Positions 30,712 to 40,397 of a stretch of DNA of 64,000 nucleotides are shown here, in pieces. The position numbers were made by a program, and so were the translations under genes. Numbering within the stretch: position 1 is the first letter of the stretch; each line of letters begins with the position of its first letter. The notes under the pieces were generated by a model, which saw nothing but the letters and a program-made list of their open reading frames with translations, was not told where the DNA came from and made no database searches. The DNA comes from Streptomyces sp. MspMP-M5 (lineage in GTDB: Bacteria; Actinomycetota; Actinomycetes; Streptomycetales; Streptomycetaceae), in the NCBI RefSeq assembly GCF_000373585.1, contig NZ_KB891880.1:48757-112756 (forward strand), given 5' to 3'.

Positions 30712-31506
30712 ATGCCCCGTCCCGCCCTCTCCCGCCGTGTCCGTCTGGGCGGTGCGCTGGCCGCCGCCCTCGTCGCCGGCACCGCGGTGTTCGGCGCCGG
30801 CCAGGCCACCGCCGAGCACTCCGTGCCGCGGACCGACAAGGAGATCCCCAACCTCACCCAGGTCGAGGACAAGATCAAGGCGTACTACGGCGACACGGTG
30901 ACGGCCGACGGCGAGCACTACGCCTCCCCCACCAGCAACTACGCCCGCCAGGTCCGCGGCATAGAGGCCAAGGCGCGCGCCTACCTGGCCGGCGCGCTCG
31001 CCAAGAAGGGCACCGGGAAGGCCAAGCCGGCCATCGTCCTGGACATGGACGACACCACCCTGCTGACCTACAACTACGAGCTGAAGGTCGGCTTCAACTT
31101 CACCCCCAAGTCCCAGGACGAGTACCTGGAGCACACGGACATGGCCGCGGTCTTCGGGATGAACGACCTGGTGAACTGGGCCCACAAGAAGGGCGCCGAG
31201 GTCTTCTTCCTCACCGGGCGCAAGGAGGCGCAGCGCGACTGGAGCGTGCGCAACCTCAAGAACGTCGGCTACGACGTCCCGCTCGACCGCGCCCACGTCT
31301 ACCTGCGCGACAAGGAGCACCCGCCCGTCTACCTGCCGTGCGGCTCGACCTGCTCGACGACCGACTTCAAGTCCGGCACCCGCCGGCACATCGAGTCCCT
31401 CGGCTACCGCGTCGTCGCCAACTTCGGCGATCAGTACAGCGACCTGGCGGGCGGCGCCGCGGCCCGCACCTTCAAGCTGCCGAACCCGATGTACTACCTG
31501 CCGTGA
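30712..31506 (+). CDS. Secreted HAD-family acid phosphatase (class B/IIIB type)
   Basis: This 264-residue protein has a signal peptide (RRVRLGGALAAALVAGTAVFGAGQATA, cleaved near residue 34). The catalytic motif is VLDMDDTTLLTYNYE with the nucleophilic Asp. FLTGRKEAQRDWSVRNL is motif II, and NFGDQYSDLAGG is the C-terminal acidic motif. The enzyme should release phosphate from nucleotides or sugar phosphates outside the cell. AAGGAG precedes the ATG. It converges on rnz over a 12-bp terminator. Confidence 0.92.
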   Translation: MPRPALSRRVRLGGALAAALVAGTAVFGAGQATAEHSVPRTDKEIPNLTQVEDKIKAYYGDTVTADGEHYASPTSNYARQVRGIEAKARAYLAGALAKKGTGKAKPAIVLDMDDTTLLTYNYELKVGFNFTPKSQDEYLEHTDMAAVFGMNDLVNWAHKKGAEVFFLTGRKEAQRDWSVRNLKNVGYDVPLDRAHVYLRDKEHPPVYLPCGSTCSTTDFKSGTRRHIESLGYRVVANFGDQYSDLAGGAAARTFKLPNPMYYLP

Positions 31507-31513
31507 GCGGCGG

Positions 31514-31541
31514 CCCCGGCGCCCTCCTCAGGGCGCCGGGG
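31514..31541. terminator. Bidirectional terminator, phosphatase / rnz
   Basis: A perfect 12-bp stem (CCCCGGCGCCCT with 31530-31541) and a 4-nt loop lie between convergent genes. Confidence 0.8.
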
Positions 31542-31553
31542 TCCACCCGGGGT

Positions 31554-32459
31554 TCAGCGCCTCTTGGGGAGCGGCACCCGCTGCAGGTCCTTGGCGATGG
31601 TGAGTTCGCCGGTGAAGCCCGCCGCGCGCGCCTGCCGCGCGAAGTCCTCGGGGTCGGCGTAGCGCTGCGAGAAGTGCGTGAGCACCAGGTGGCGCACGCC
31701 GGCTCCGGCGGCCACCCGGGCCGCCTGCCCGGCCGTCAAGTGCCCGTGTTCCTCGGCGAGTCGGATGTCCTCGTCGAGGAAGGTGGACTCGATCACCAGC
31801 ATGTCCACCCCCTCGGCGAGCGCGTACACACCGTCGCACAGCCGGGTGTCCATGACGAAGGCGAAGCTCTGGCCGGGCCGCACCTCGCTGACGTCGTCGA
31901 GGGTGACGCCGTTCAGCTCGCCGGCCCGCTGCAGGCGGCCGACGTCCGGTCCGGCGATGCCGTGGGCGGCCAGCCGCTCGGGGAGCATCCGCCGGCCGTC
32001 CGGCTCGGTGAGGCGGTAGCCGTACGACTCGACCGGGTGCGAGAGCCGGCGTCCCTGGAGGACGTAGCCCTTGGCGCGGTCCAGTTCACCGTCGGCGGAG
32101 ACCGGCCGCTGGGCGATCCGGACCGTCTCGCGGTAGGCGGTGGCGTACCGCAGCCGCTCGAAGAACCGCTCGCCGCTGGCCGGGTAGTGCGCGGTCACCG
32201 GATGCGGCACCCGGTCGAGGTTGATCCGCTGGATCACCCCGGCCAGGCCCAGCGAGTGGTCGCCGTGGAAGTGGGTGATGCAGATCCGGTTGATGTCGTG
32301 GGCGGCCACCCCGGCCCGCAGCATCTGGCGCTGGGTGCCCTCACCGGGGTCGAAGAGCAGCCCCTGGCCGTCCCACCGCAGCAGATAGCCGTTGTGGTTG
32401 CGGTGCCGGGTGGGGACCTGGCTGGCGGTCCCGAGGACGACCAGTTCGCGTACCGACAT
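31554..32459 (-). CDS. rnz: Ribonuclease Z (tRNA 3'-processing)
   Basis: This 301-residue zinc endonuclease trims tRNA 3' trailers. It has the MBL-fold motif [13 protein letters not shown] and an early [19 protein letters not shown] segment that fits RNase Z. The C-terminal [21 protein letters not shown] supplies further ligands. It starts 6 bp after the HIT gene stop, so the two are co-transcribed. Confidence 0.94.
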   Translation of the reverse strand: MSVRELVVLGTASQVPTRHRNHNGYLLRWDGQGLLFDPGEGTQRQMLRAGVAAHDINRICITHFHGDHSLGLAGVIQRINLDRVPHPVTAHYPASGERFFERLRYATAYRETVRIAQRPVSADGELDRAKGYVLQGRRLSHPVESYGYRLTEPDGRRMLPERLAAHGIAGPDVGRLQRAGELNGVTLDDVSEVRPGQSFAFVMDTRLCDGVYALAEGVDMLVIESTFLDEDIRLAEEHGHLTAGQAARVAAGAGVRHLVLTHFSQRYADPEDFARQARAAGFTGELTIAKDLQRVPLPKRR

Positions 32460-32465
32460 GGCTCG

Positions 32466-32825
32466 TTATCCGGGGGGCCACTGGAGGCCGCGGCCGCCGA
32501 GGATGTGCAGATGGGCGTGGAAGACGGTCTGGCCGGCGCCGGAGCCGGTGTTGAAGACGACTCGGAAGCCGGACTCCTCGATCTCCTCCGCGGCCGCGAC
32601 CTCGCGGGACTCGCACAGTATGTCGGCGATCACCTTCGGCTCGGCCGCGGCGAGCTCCGCCGCGTTCGGGTAGTGGGCCTTGGGGATCACCAGGACGTGC
32701 GTCGGCGCCTGGGGGTTGATGTCGCGGAACGCGACGGTGGTCTCGGTCTCGCGGACGATCGTCGCCGGTACCTCACCCGCCACGATCTTGCAGAACAGGC
32801 AGTCGGCCTGCGGTTCTCCCGCCAC
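32466..32825 (-). CDS. HIT family nucleotide-binding protein
   Basis: This 119-residue HINT-type protein hydrolyses nucleoside phosphoramidates or related nucleotides. The histidine triad is in QTVFHAHLHILGG near the C-terminus, and the N-terminal CLFCKIVAGEVPA is typical. The GTG at 32825 has GGGAGGAG upstream. It is in a unit with rnz. Confidence 0.94.
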   Translation of the reverse strand: MAGEPQADCLFCKIVAGEVPATIVRETETTVAFRDINPQAPTHVLVIPKAHYPNAAELAAAEPKVIADILCESREVAAAEEIEESGFRVVFNTGSGAGQTVFHAHLHILGGRGLQWPPG

Positions 32826-33021
32826 CGGTGGACTCCTCCCGGGTCGCGCGGCATGCGCCGTACGCACCGTGCGTACGCCCTCCGGATGCTAGCCGATCAC
32901 CCCGGCGGGTCCCCGGGGCGGCCCGTGGGCGCCCCCGCGGCCGGTCGCCCGGATCGCGGCCCGGCAGACCCTAAGCTGATCTCTCAGACCGCATCGGCCC
33001 CACAAACGGGAGTTATGCACC

Positions 33022-33453
33022 ATGGCAACCACGCGCACCGCCACGACCCACTGGGAGGGCAACCTCCTCCAGGGCAAGGGCACCGTCGCCCTGGAGTCCT
33101 CCAAGGTCGGCACCTACGACGTGAACTGGCCCGCCCGCGCGGAGCAGCCGAACGGCGTCACCAGCCCCGAGGAGCTGATCGCGGCGGCCCACTCCTCCTG
33201 CTACTCGATGGCCTTCTCGCACGGCCTGGCCGGCAAGGGCCACACCGTCGAGAGCCTCGACACCCGGGCCGACGTCACGTTCCAGCCCGGCGAGGGCATC
33301 ACCGGCATCGTCCTGACCGTCAAGGCCCGCGTCCCCGGCCTCTCCGAGCCGGACTTCCAGGCCGCGGCCGAGGACGCCAAGAAGAACTGCCCGGTCAGCC
33401 AGGCCCTCGCGGGCGTCAAGAACATCACCCTCCAGGCCGAACTCCTCTCCTGA
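33022..33453 (+). CDS. OsmC family peroxiredoxin
   Basis: This 143-residue OsmC/Ohr-fold protein detoxifies organic hydroperoxides. The catalytic Cys pair is in AAHSSCYSMAFSH and KKNCPVSQALAG. The subtype looks like OsmC rather than Ohr. GGGAG lies 9 nt upstream of ATG 33022. It is divergent from the HIT gene. The next 350 bp hold repeat copy C. Confidence 0.92.
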   Translation: MATTRTATTHWEGNLLQGKGTVALESSKVGTYDVNWPARAEQPNGVTSPEELIAAAHSSCYSMAFSHGLAGKGHTVESLDTRADVTFQPGEGITGIVLTVKARVPGLSEPDFQAAAEDAKKNCPVSQALAGVKNITLQAELLS

Positions 33454-33515
33454 CCCCTCTCCTGACGGGACGCCACCAGCCCAACACAGGCTCCTGACCT
33501 GACCGTTGCCCGTCA

Positions 33516-33795
33516 GAGGACCACTCGGCCCAGCCCCCACCCACCGTCTTCATGACCCCCAACGGGAGGGGACGGGCCGGAGGGGGTGGTGTGCCGGACG
33601 TAAAGCGAAGCAGTCCGGCACACCACCCCCGCAGGCCCGTCACCGCACCCAACAGCCCCGCGCAGCGGACAACGCCCGCCGCCAGGCGCCACGGCGGGGA
33701 ACCCGGCAACGTACGACAAGGCCCGCGCAGCGGCACCGCGCCGCCAGGCGCAAAATGGCGAACCCCTACGGCGGGGGAGCCGACAACGTGGGAGG
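33516..33795. repeat. Palindromic repeat element, copy C (right half only)
   Basis: The sequence follows the right half of copies A and B from GACCACTCGGCC to GACAACGTGGGAGG, with more substitutions and a small internal duplication of the CGCAGCGG/GCCAGGCGC segment. It keeps one long hairpin (arms ending GGTGTGCCGGAC and GTCCGGCACACC) with the 13-nt loop GTAAAGCGAAGCA. It lies between osmC and the rsmE stop at 33807. The stretch 33454-33806 has no gene. Confidence 0.75.
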
Positions 33796-33806
33796 CCCGC
33801 CGGGGC

Positions 33807-34550
33807 CTAGCCCCACCGCCCCGTGCGCCCCAACAGCAACGCCGTAGCCGCCGTCCCCGCCGTGGACGTCCGCAACACAGACGCCCCCAGCCGATACGGC
33901 TTCGCACCCGCCTCCGCGAAGAGCGTCAGCTCCTCCGGCGACACCCCGCCCTCGGGGCCGACGACCAGCACGATCGAACCCTCGGCGGGAAGTTCGGCGG
34001 TCGCGAGCGGCGTACTGCCCTCCTCGTGGAGGACGGCCGCGAAGTCGGCGTCCGCGAGCAGCGCGGCGACCTGTTTGGTCGTCAGCGGATCGGCGACGCG
34101 CGGAAAGGTCAGCCGGCGGGACTGCTTGCCCGCCTCACGGGCGGTGGCACGCCACTTCGCCAGCGACTTGGCGGCCCGCTCGCCCTTCCACTGGGTGACG
34201 CAACGGGCCGCGGACCACGGCACGATGGCGTCCACCCCGGTCTCCGTCATGGTCTCCACGGCCAGTTCGCCGCGGTCGCCCTTGGGCAGTGCCTGCACGA
34301 CGGTGAGGGTGGGCGTCGGCGGCTCCTCGGTGCGCAGCGCGGTGACGGCGACGGTCAGCCGGTCCTTGCCCTCGACGGCGGCGACGGTGCCCTCGGCGCC
34401 GGTCCCGGCGCCGTCCGTCAGCACGACCTCCTCACCGACCCGCAGCCGCCGCACCGACACGGCGTGCCGGCCCTCGGGTCCGGCCAGGGTCAGGGTGCCC
34501 CCGGCCCGTACGCCGGTGAGCGATTCGACGAGGAAGACGGGGGCGGTCAT
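33807..34550 (-). CDS. rsmE: 16S rRNA m3U1498 methyltransferase
   Basis: This 247-residue SPOUT methyltransferase modifies U1498 of 16S rRNA using SAM. It has an N-terminal PUA-like domain (GPEGRHAVSVRRLRVGEEVVLTDG) and the C-terminal trefoil knot with VLVVGPEGGVSPEEL and YRLGASVLRTSTA. It overlaps the nitronate monooxygenase gene by four bases. Confidence 0.95.
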   Translation of the reverse strand: MTAPVFLVESLTGVRAGGTLTLAGPEGRHAVSVRRLRVGEEVVLTDGAGTGAEGTVAAVEGKDRLTVAVTALRTEEPPTPTLTVVQALPKGDRGELAVETMTETGVDAIVPWSAARCVTQWKGERAAKSLAKWRATAREAGKQSRRLTFPRVADPLTTKQVAALLADADFAAVLHEEGSTPLATAELPAEGSIVLVVGPEGGVSPEELTLFAEAGAKPYRLGASVLRTSTAGTAATALLLGRTGRWG

Positions 34551-35647
34551 GCCGCACCGCCGATGCCATGGCCGGGGCCGCCCTGGCCGAACGCGGCGCG
34601 GGCGGCGTGGAGTTCGGCCGCCAGCACCTCCACCAACTGCCCGGCCGGCATCTCACGCGCCAGCCGGTGCCCCTGGCCCGCCCAGAGGTTCAGCCCCTGG
34701 GCGTCGCCGGCCTTGGCGGCGGCCTTGCGGACCGGGGAGGTGAGGTGGTGCACGGCGGGATAGGCGGCCGGGGCGTACGGGCCGTGCTCCCGCAGGAAGC
34801 GGTTCACCAGGCCGCGGGCCGGCCGCCCGGAGAACGCCCGGGTCAACTCGGTATGGGTGAAGAGGGGGTTGGTCAGCGCCTGCTTGTGCAGCGGGTCGGC
34901 GCCGGACTCGGGGGTGGCGAGGAAGGCGGTGCCCAGCTGCGCCATCGACGCGCCGGCGGCCAGTACCGCGGCGATCTGCGCACCGCGCATCAGCCCGCCG
35001 GCGGCGATCACCGGGATCTGCACCGTCTCGCGGACCTGCGCGAGCAGCGCCAGCAGCCCCAGCCCGGAGCCGGTCCCGTCGGCGTGCGGATCGTCCCGGT
35101 GGGTGCCCTGGTGGCCGCCCGCCTCCACGCCCTGCACGCAGACCGCGTCGGCCCCGGCCCACTGGGCGGCCTGTGCCTCGGCGGCGGTGGTGACGGTGAC
35201 GACGGTGTAGGTGCCGACCTTGGCGAACGCGTCGAGGGCCGCCCGCGAGGGGCAGCCGAAGGTGAAGGAGACCAGCGGCACCGGGTCGTCGCGGAGGATC
35301 GCGAGTTTGGCCTCGTAGCCGTCGTCGGTGGGGCCGTTGATGTCGCCGAGCTCGGTCTCGTACCAGGCGGTCTCGCCGGCGAGTTGCTCGCGGTAGACCT
35401 CGACGGCGGAGGTGTCGGTCAGCTCGGGCTGCGGCATGAAGAGGTTGACGCCGAAGGGCCGGCCGGTCGTCCCGCGCAGCCGCTTGATCTCCTGGTACAT
35501 GCCGTCGGCGGTTTTGTAGCCGGCGGCCAGGAAGCCGAAGCCGCCGGCCTCGCAGACGGCCGCGGCCAGCTCGGGTCCGGAGCCGCCGCCCGCCATCGGG
35601 GCCTGCACGATGGGGTGGCGGCAGAAATCGGTGAGCGCGGTGGGCAT
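34547..35647 (-). CDS. Nitronate monooxygenase (FMN-dependent)
   Basis: This 366-residue TIM-barrel flavoenzyme oxidises alkyl nitronates. The N-terminal HPIVQAPMAGGGSGPELAAAV and the FMN phosphate region VIAAGGLMRGAQIAAVLAAGAS are typical, with VEAGGHQGTH near the active site. ATG 35647 was chosen; GTG 35653 is in frame and equally possible because neither has a strong ribosome site. It is translationally coupled to rsmE. Confidence 0.9.
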   Translation of the reverse strand: MPTALTDFCRHPIVQAPMAGGGSGPELAAAVCEAGGFGFLAAGYKTADGMYQEIKRLRGTTGRPFGVNLFMPQPELTDTSAVEVYREQLAGETAWYETELGDINGPTDDGYEAKLAILRDDPVPLVSFTFGCPSRAALDAFAKVGTYTVVTVTTAAEAQAAQWAGADAVCVQGVEAGGHQGTHRDDPHADGTGSGLGLLALLAQVRETVQIPVIAAGGLMRGAQIAAVLAAGASMAQLGTAFLATPESGADPLHKQALTNPLFTHTELTRAFSGRPARGLVNRFLREHGPYAPAAYPAVHHLTSPVRKAAAKAGDAQGLNLWAGQGHRLAREMPAGQLVEVLAAELHAARAAFGQGGPGHGIGGAA

Positions 35648-35691
35648 GCCCACATCGTGTCACGACCGGCGCCCCGGCCCGAACGGGGGCG

Positions 35692-35729
35692 GCGGCCGCG
35701 GCCCGGGAAACACCCCGGCCCGCGGCCGC
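35692..35729 (-). terminator. dnaJ terminator
   Basis: A long stem (GCGGCCGCGG at 35692 paired with 35720-35729, continuing inward with one mismatch) lies a few bases after the dnaJ stop. Confidence 0.75.
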
Positions 35730-35734
35730 TGCGC

Positions 35735-36871
35735 CTACCGCCCGTTGAACGCGTCCTTCAACCGCGAGAACAGCCCTTGCTGCCCCGGCTGGAACTGGCC
35801 CTGGGGGCGCTCCTCGCCGCGCAGCTTGGCGAGGCGGCGCAGCAGCTCCTCCTGCTCGGGGTCGAGCTTGCCGGGGGTCTGCACCTCGACGTGGACGATG
35901 AGGTCGCCCCGGCCGTTGCCGCGCAGGTGGGTCACGCCGCGGCCGTGCAGCGGGATCGACTGGCCGGACTGGGTGCCGGGCCGGACGTCGATCTCCTCCA
36001 CTCCGTCCAGCGTCTCCAGCGGGCACTTGGTGCCCAGCGCCGCCGCCGTCATCGGGATGGTGACCGTGCAGTGCAGATCGTCGCCGCGCCGCTGGAACAC
36101 CGGGTGGGGCAGCTCGTGGATCTCGACGTAGAGGTCGCCGGCGGGACCGCCGCCGGGGCCCACCTCGCCCTCGCCGGCCAGCTGGATCCGGGTGCCGTTG
36201 TCGACACCGGCCGGGATCTTGACGGTGAGGGTGCGGCGGGAGCGGACCCGGCCGTCGCCGGCGCACTCGGGGCACGGCGTCGGGACGACCGTGCCGAAGC
36301 CCTGGCACTGGGGGCAGGGCCGGGAGGTCATGACCTGGCCCAGGAAAGAGCGGGTGACCTGCGAGACCTCGCCGCGGCCGCGGCACATGTCACAGGTCTG
36401 CGCCGAGGTGCCCGGCGCCGCGCCCTCGCCGCTGCAGGTGGTGCAGACGACGGCGGTGTCGACCTGGATGTCCTTGGTGGTGCCGAACGCGGACTCGCTG
36501 AGCTCGACGTCGAGCCGGATCATGGCGTCCTGGCCACGGCGGGTGCGCGAGCGCGGGCCGCGCTGCGAGGCCGTGCCGAAGAAGGCGTCCATGATGTCGG
36601 AGAAGTTCCCGAAGCCGGCGCCGAAGCCGCCCGCGCCACCGGCGCCGCCGGCCTGCGAGAGCGGGTCGCCGCCGAGGTCGTAGACCTGCTTCTTCTGCGG
36701 GTCCGACAGGACCTCGTAGGCGGCGTTGATCTCCTTGAACCGCTCCTGGGTCTTGGGATCCGGGTTCACGTCCGGGTGCAGCTCGCGCGCCAGCCGGCGG
36801 AACGCCTTCTTGATCTGGTCCTGCGAGGCGTCACGGCTGATGCCGAGGACCGAGTAGTAATCCGTGGCCAC
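35735..36871 (-). CDS. dnaJ: Molecular chaperone DnaJ
   Basis: This 378-residue type I Hsp40 has a J domain (residues 1-65) with HPD in ARELHPDVNPD. A Gly-rich linker with GGAGGAGGFGAGFG follows, then four CxxCxGxG zinc repeats (CTTCSGEG, CDMCRGRG, CPQCQGFG, CPECAGDG), and finally the substrate domain. It stimulates DnaK. The GTG start directly abuts the hrcA stop (TAAGTG). This hrcA-linked copy corresponds to the second DnaJ of streptomycetes. Confidence 0.95.
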   Translation of the reverse strand: MATDYYSVLGISRDASQDQIKKAFRRLARELHPDVNPDPKTQERFKEINAAYEVLSDPQKKQVYDLGGDPLSQAGGAGGAGGFGAGFGNFSDIMDAFFGTASQRGPRSRTRRGQDAMIRLDVELSESAFGTTKDIQVDTAVVCTTCSGEGAAPGTSAQTCDMCRGRGEVSQVTRSFLGQVMTSRPCPQCQGFGTVVPTPCPECAGDGRVRSRRTLTVKIPAGVDNGTRIQLAGEGEVGPGGGPAGDLYVEIHELPHPVFQRRGDDLHCTVTIPMTAAALGTKCPLETLDGVEEIDVRPGTQSGQSIPLHGRGVTHLRGNGRGDLIVHVEVQTPGKLDPEQEELLRRLAKLRGEERPQGQFQPGQQGLFSRLKDAFNGR

Positions 36872-37888
36872 TTACGACTCCGCGAGGATTTGTCCGACGT
36901 AACGTGCCACTGCGCGTACCGCTCCCATCGTTCCGGGGTAGTCCATGCGGGTCGGTCCGACCACGCCCATTTTCGCGACGGCCTCGTCGCCCGAACCGTA
37001 TCCGACGGTGACGACCGAGGTGGACGTCAGGCCCTCGTGAGCATTCTCATGCCCGATCCGTACGGTCATGCCCGAGTCCTTGGCCTCCCCCAGCAGCTTG
37101 AGCAGCACCACATGCTCCTCAAGGGCCTCCAGCACGGGCCGGATGGTCAGGGGGAAATCATGCCCGAAGCGCGTCAGATTGGCGGTGCCGCCGATCATGA
37201 GCCGCTCTTCGGTCTCCTCCACCAGAGTCTCCAGCAGTACCGACAGTACTGTCGAGACGGTGGCCCGGTCGTCCTGTTCGAAGGATTCCGGGAGATCCTG
37301 CACCAGCTGCGGGACGTCCGTGAAACGGCGGCCGACGATCCGGCTGTTGAGCCGGGCGCGCAGGTCCGCCAGGGACGTCTCGCCGAACGGCGTCTGGCAG
37401 TCGATGAGCCGCTGCTCGACGCGGCCGGTGTCGGTGATCAGCACCAGCATCAGCCGGGCCGGGGCCAGGGCCAGCAGTTCGACGTGCCGCACCGTGGACC
37501 GGGTCAGGGACGGGTACTGCACCACGGCCACCTGGCGGGTCAGCTGCGCCAGCAGGCGCACCGTGCGGCCCACCACGTCGTCCAGGTCGACGGCACCGTC
37601 GAGGAAGTTCTGGATCGCGCGGCGCTCGGGGACGGACAGCGGCTTGACGCCGGCGAGCCGGTCGACGAAGAGGCGGTAGCCCTTGTCGGTGGGGATGCGG
37701 CCGGCGCTGGTGTGCGGCTGGGCGATGAAGCCCTCGTCCTCCAGGGCCGCCATGTCGTTGCGGACGGTGGCCGGGGAGACGCCCAGCTTGTGGCGCTCGG
37801 TGAGCGCCTTGGAGCCGACCGGCTCCTCCGTCCCGACATAGTCCTGGACGATGGCGCGCAGCACTTCGAGCCTGCGTTCACTGAGCAT
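36872..37888 (-). CDS. hrcA: Heat-inducible repressor HrcA
   Basis: This 338-residue winged-helix repressor binds CIRCE operators and is inactivated under heat or misfolding load. The N-terminal DNA-binding part is [20 protein letters not shown] ... [20 protein letters not shown]. The rest is the GAF-like dimer domain. ATG 37888 has GGAGGTGG upstream. A perfect CIRCE lies 44 bp upstream, so the hrcA-dnaJ operon is autoregulated. Confidence 0.96.
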   Translation of the reverse strand: MLSERRLEVLRAIVQDYVGTEEPVGSKALTERHKLGVSPATVRNDMAALEDEGFIAQPHTSAGRIPTDKGYRLFVDRLAGVKPLSVPERRAIQNFLDGAVDLDDVVGRTVRLLAQLTRQVAVVQYPSLTRSTVRHVELLALAPARLMLVLITDTGRVEQRLIDCQTPFGETSLADLRARLNSRIVGRRFTDVPQLVQDLPESFEQDDRATVSTVLSVLLETLVEETEERLMIGGTANLTRFGHDFPLTIRPVLEALEEHVVLLKLLGEAKDSGMTVRIGHENAHEGLTSTSVVTVGYGSGDEAVAKMGVVGPTRMDYPGTMGAVRAVARYVGQILAES

Positions 37889-37932
37889 CTCGCCACCTCC
37901 AGTCGGCCGTCCGCCGTGTCGTTCCGTCACTC

Positions 37933-37959
37933 CTGGCACTCACATGGGCCGAGTGCCAG
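37933..37959 (-). promoter_or_regulatory. CIRCE operator upstream of hrcA-dnaJ
   Basis: CTGGCACTC, 9 bp, GAGTGCCAG: a perfect 9-9-9 inverted repeat matching the CIRCE consensus (TTAGCACTC-N9-GAGTGCTAA) at the core GCACTC/GAGTGC. It lies 44 bp before the hrcA start. Confidence 0.93.
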
Positions 37960-38207
37960 ACCCTGGGCCAGTGTACGGCCGGGTAGCGCGGATGCGGCAA
38001 GGGCGGGCGTACTCAGGGCTTACCCACCCCCGCGGAATCCGACCCGCGGGCCGCCCCCGAGACGGCCCGGAGCGGACCCCGGGCGATCCCCGGTCCGACG
38101 CCGCCGCGGTCCCCTACGGGTTCCGGGCGGTGCCCGTCGCGGACCGGCGTCGAGCCGCTTCCGCGGTGTGCCGGGCAACGCTATCGCGGGGGCGCTAGCG
38201 TCTCGGT

Positions 38208-38942
38208 ATGCGCACCACATGGGAAGAGGCGGGCTGGGAGCGGCTCGGCGAGGGGGTGGTCCGGCGCCGGATGCCGGGCTGGGACGAGACGATCGGCGTG
38301 GTCGCCGGTTCGGACGGGGTGCTGATCGTCGACACCGGCGCGACCCTCGGTGCCGGGGCTGAGCTGCGCCGGACGGTGCGCGCGGTGCTCGGCCGCGGTG
38401 TGACGCATGTCGCGCTCACCCACCCGCACTTCGACCACGTTCTGGGCACCGCGGCCTTCGCCGGGGTGGAGGTGTTCGGCGCGGCCGGGGTGGGCGAGCT
38501 GCTGCGGCACGGCAAGGAGGCGCTGCGGGACGACGCGGTCCGGCACGGCGTGGACCCGGATGCCGCGGCGGAGGCCGCTGACCTGCTGGTCGTCCCGCAT
38601 CACGAGGTGCACGGGCGGCGGACGGTCGGCCTCGGGGACCGGGAGGTGCTGCTGGCCGACGTGGGGCCCGGTCACACCCCGCACGACCTGGCCGTCCTGG
38701 TGCCGGGCCGGGCCGGTGAACGGGCGGTCGTCTTCTGCGGCGACCTGGTCGAGGAGTCCGGCGAGCCCCAGGCGGGCCCGGACGCGCTGCCCGGGCGGTG
38801 GCCCGCCGCGCTGGACCGGCTGCTGGCTCTGGGCGGCGAGGACGCGGTGTACGTGCCGGGCCACGGCGCGGTGGTCGACGCCGGCTTCGTCCGCGCCCAG
38901 CGCGACGCCCTGGCCGCCCGTCCGGGCACCGACTCCCCCTGA
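38208..38942 (+). CDS. MBL-fold metallohydrolase
   Basis: This 244-residue metallo-beta-lactamase-fold protein has the zinc motif LTHPHFDHVLG, HTPHDLAVL and VFCGDLVEESG, with a C-terminal VPGHGAVVD. The substrate is unknown; the family includes lactonases and thioesterases. It is monocistronic or weakly linked to the DUF3097 gene 130 bp downstream. Confidence 0.88.
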   Translation: MRTTWEEAGWERLGEGVVRRRMPGWDETIGVVAGSDGVLIVDTGATLGAGAELRRTVRAVLGRGVTHVALTHPHFDHVLGTAAFAGVEVFGAAGVGELLRHGKEALRDDAVRHGVDPDAAAEAADLLVVPHHEVHGRRTVGLGDREVLLADVGPGHTPHDLAVLVPGRAGERAVVFCGDLVEESGEPQAGPDALPGRWPAALDRLLALGGEDAVYVPGHGAVVDAGFVRAQRDALAARPGTDSP

Positions 38943-39072
38943 AGCGGCGCACGTTGAGCCGCTGACGGCTCGCCCCCGCGCCCCCTCGCCCGTCTCCCGG
39001 GCCGCCGGCCGCCGTCCCGGCCGTCCCGCCGTCCCGTCGATCCGCAGGAACAGGAACAGGAAGCAGACCCGC

Positions 39073-39918
39073 ATGCACAGCAGGCACTACAGCCCCGACC
39101 TCACTCCCCCCTGGAAGAAGCCGCAGCCGGTGCCCGAGGTGCCGGCCGACCCCGGGCTGGTCGTCGAGGAGGTGGTGACGGGCTACTGCGGCGCGGTGCT
39201 GCGGTGCGAGAAGACCGCCGAGGGCCCGACGGTCACCCTGGAGGACCGCTTCGGCAAGCAGCGGGTGTTCCCGATGGTGCCGCGCGGCTTCCTCCTGGAG
39301 GGGCGGACCGTCACCCTCGTCCGTCCGCGGAGCGGCCCGGCGCCGAGCGGACCGGCGCGCACCGCGTCCGGCTCGATCGCGGTCCCCGGGGCGCGGGCCC
39401 GTGTCGCCCGGGCCGGCCGCATCTACGTGGAGGGGCGGCACGACGCGGAGCTGGTGGAGCGCGTCTGGGGCGACGACCTGCGGATCGAGGGCGTCGTCGT
39501 GGAGTACCTGGAGGGCGTCGACGACCTTCCGGCGATCGTCGACGCCTTCGCCCCCGGCCCGGACGCCCGCCTCGGCGTCCTGGTGGACCACCTCGTACCC
39601 GGCTCCAAGGAGTCCCGGATCGCGGCGGCGGTGACCGGTGAGCACGCGCTGGTCGTCGGCCACCCGTACATCGACGTCTGGCAGGCGGTGAAGCCGTCCT
39701 CGCTGGGCATCGAGGCGTGGCCGGAGATCCCCCGGGGCCAGGACTGGAAGACGGGCGTGTGCCGGGCGCTGGGCTGGCCGGAGAACACCGGTGCGGCCTG
39801 GCAGCGGATCCTGTCCCGGGTGCGGTCCTACAAGGACCTGGAGCCGGCGCTGCTGGGGCGGGTGGAGGAGCTGATCGACTTCGTGACGGCGCCGGCGGGG
39901 GCGGACGACGGGGTCTGA
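39073..39918 (+). CDS. DUF3097 family protein
   Basis: This 281-residue actinobacterial protein has a conserved C-terminal region (GRIYVEGRHDAELVERVWG, VEYLEGVDDL, VLVDHLVPGSKESRIA, GHPYIDVWQAVKP). The acid-rich pattern EGRHDAELV ... DHLV resembles the Toprim-like metal site, which would suggest nucleic-acid or nucleotide chemistry, but this is inference. ATG 39073 has AGGAA upstream. Confidence 0.85.
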   Translation: MHSRHYSPDLTPPWKKPQPVPEVPADPGLVVEEVVTGYCGAVLRCEKTAEGPTVTLEDRFGKQRVFPMVPRGFLLEGRTVTLVRPRSGPAPSGPARTASGSIAVPGARARVARAGRIYVEGRHDAELVERVWGDDLRIEGVVVEYLEGVDDLPAIVDAFAPGPDARLGVLVDHLVPGSKESRIAAAVTGEHALVVGHPYIDVWQAVKPSSLGIEAWPEIPRGQDWKTGVCRALGWPENTGAAWQRILSRVRSYKDLEPALLGRVEELIDFVTAPAGADDGV

Positions 39919-40037
39919 GGTCCGACCGGCACGGCGGTTCGCGGCGGTGCGCACGGCGGCGTGCGCGGCCGGTGCACGCCGTGCGCCGCCTCGGCGGTGA
40001 GCGCACTCTGGTAGCAGCGATTCCGGAGGTGACCGCC

Positions 40038-40313
40038 ATGTTGAAGACCGCTGTCGGATGGCATGTCGAGCTGGAATTCGAGGAGGACACCCACCGCACC
40101 CGGGCCGCCGCGCTGGTACGCCTGCCGGACGGGACCGAGGTGCGGGCCCATGGCTATGCCAGCCGCCACCCCGCCGACGGGAACCAGCCCCGGGTCGGCG
40201 AAGAGGTCGCGGGGGCCAGGGCCCTGAACGACCTGGCGATGCAGCTGCTGACCAAGGCCCATGACGAGATCGACACGGCCTCGGGGCGGACGTCGCGGCC
40301 GCTGACCCACTGA
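40038..40313 (+). CDS. DUF1876 family small protein
   Basis: This 91-residue protein (WHVELEFEEDTHRTRAAALVRLPDGTEVRAHGYASRHP ... LNDLAMQLL) matches the DUF1876 family of small actinobacterial proteins. The fold resembles a double-stranded RNA-binding-like alpha/beta unit, but no function is established. GGAGGT precedes ATG 40038. It converges on hemW. Confidence 0.88.
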   Translation: MLKTAVGWHVELEFEEDTHRTRAAALVRLPDGTEVRAHGYASRHPADGNQPRVGEEVAGARALNDLAMQLLTKAHDEIDTASGRTSRPLTH

Positions 40314-40328
40314 AGTCCCCTGCCCCGT

Positions 40329-40350
40329 GGGCCGGTTGAGGCGCCGGCCC
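40329..40350. terminator. Probable terminator, DUF1876 gene / hemW
   Basis: GGGCCGG, 8-nt loop, CCGGCCC lies between convergent genes. Further pairing downstream (CCGGCGG with CCGCCGG) offers a second stem. Confidence 0.5.
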
Positions 40351-40397
40351 GGCGGTGGCCGCTGCTCCGCCGGCCCACCGGGGCCGGGCGGGGGCGG

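Noticed and set aside
34568..38362. A long plus-strand open frame opposite the nitronate monooxygenase, dnaJ and hrcA genes
   Set aside because: Shadow of minus-strand genes; low-complexity composition and no domain signal.
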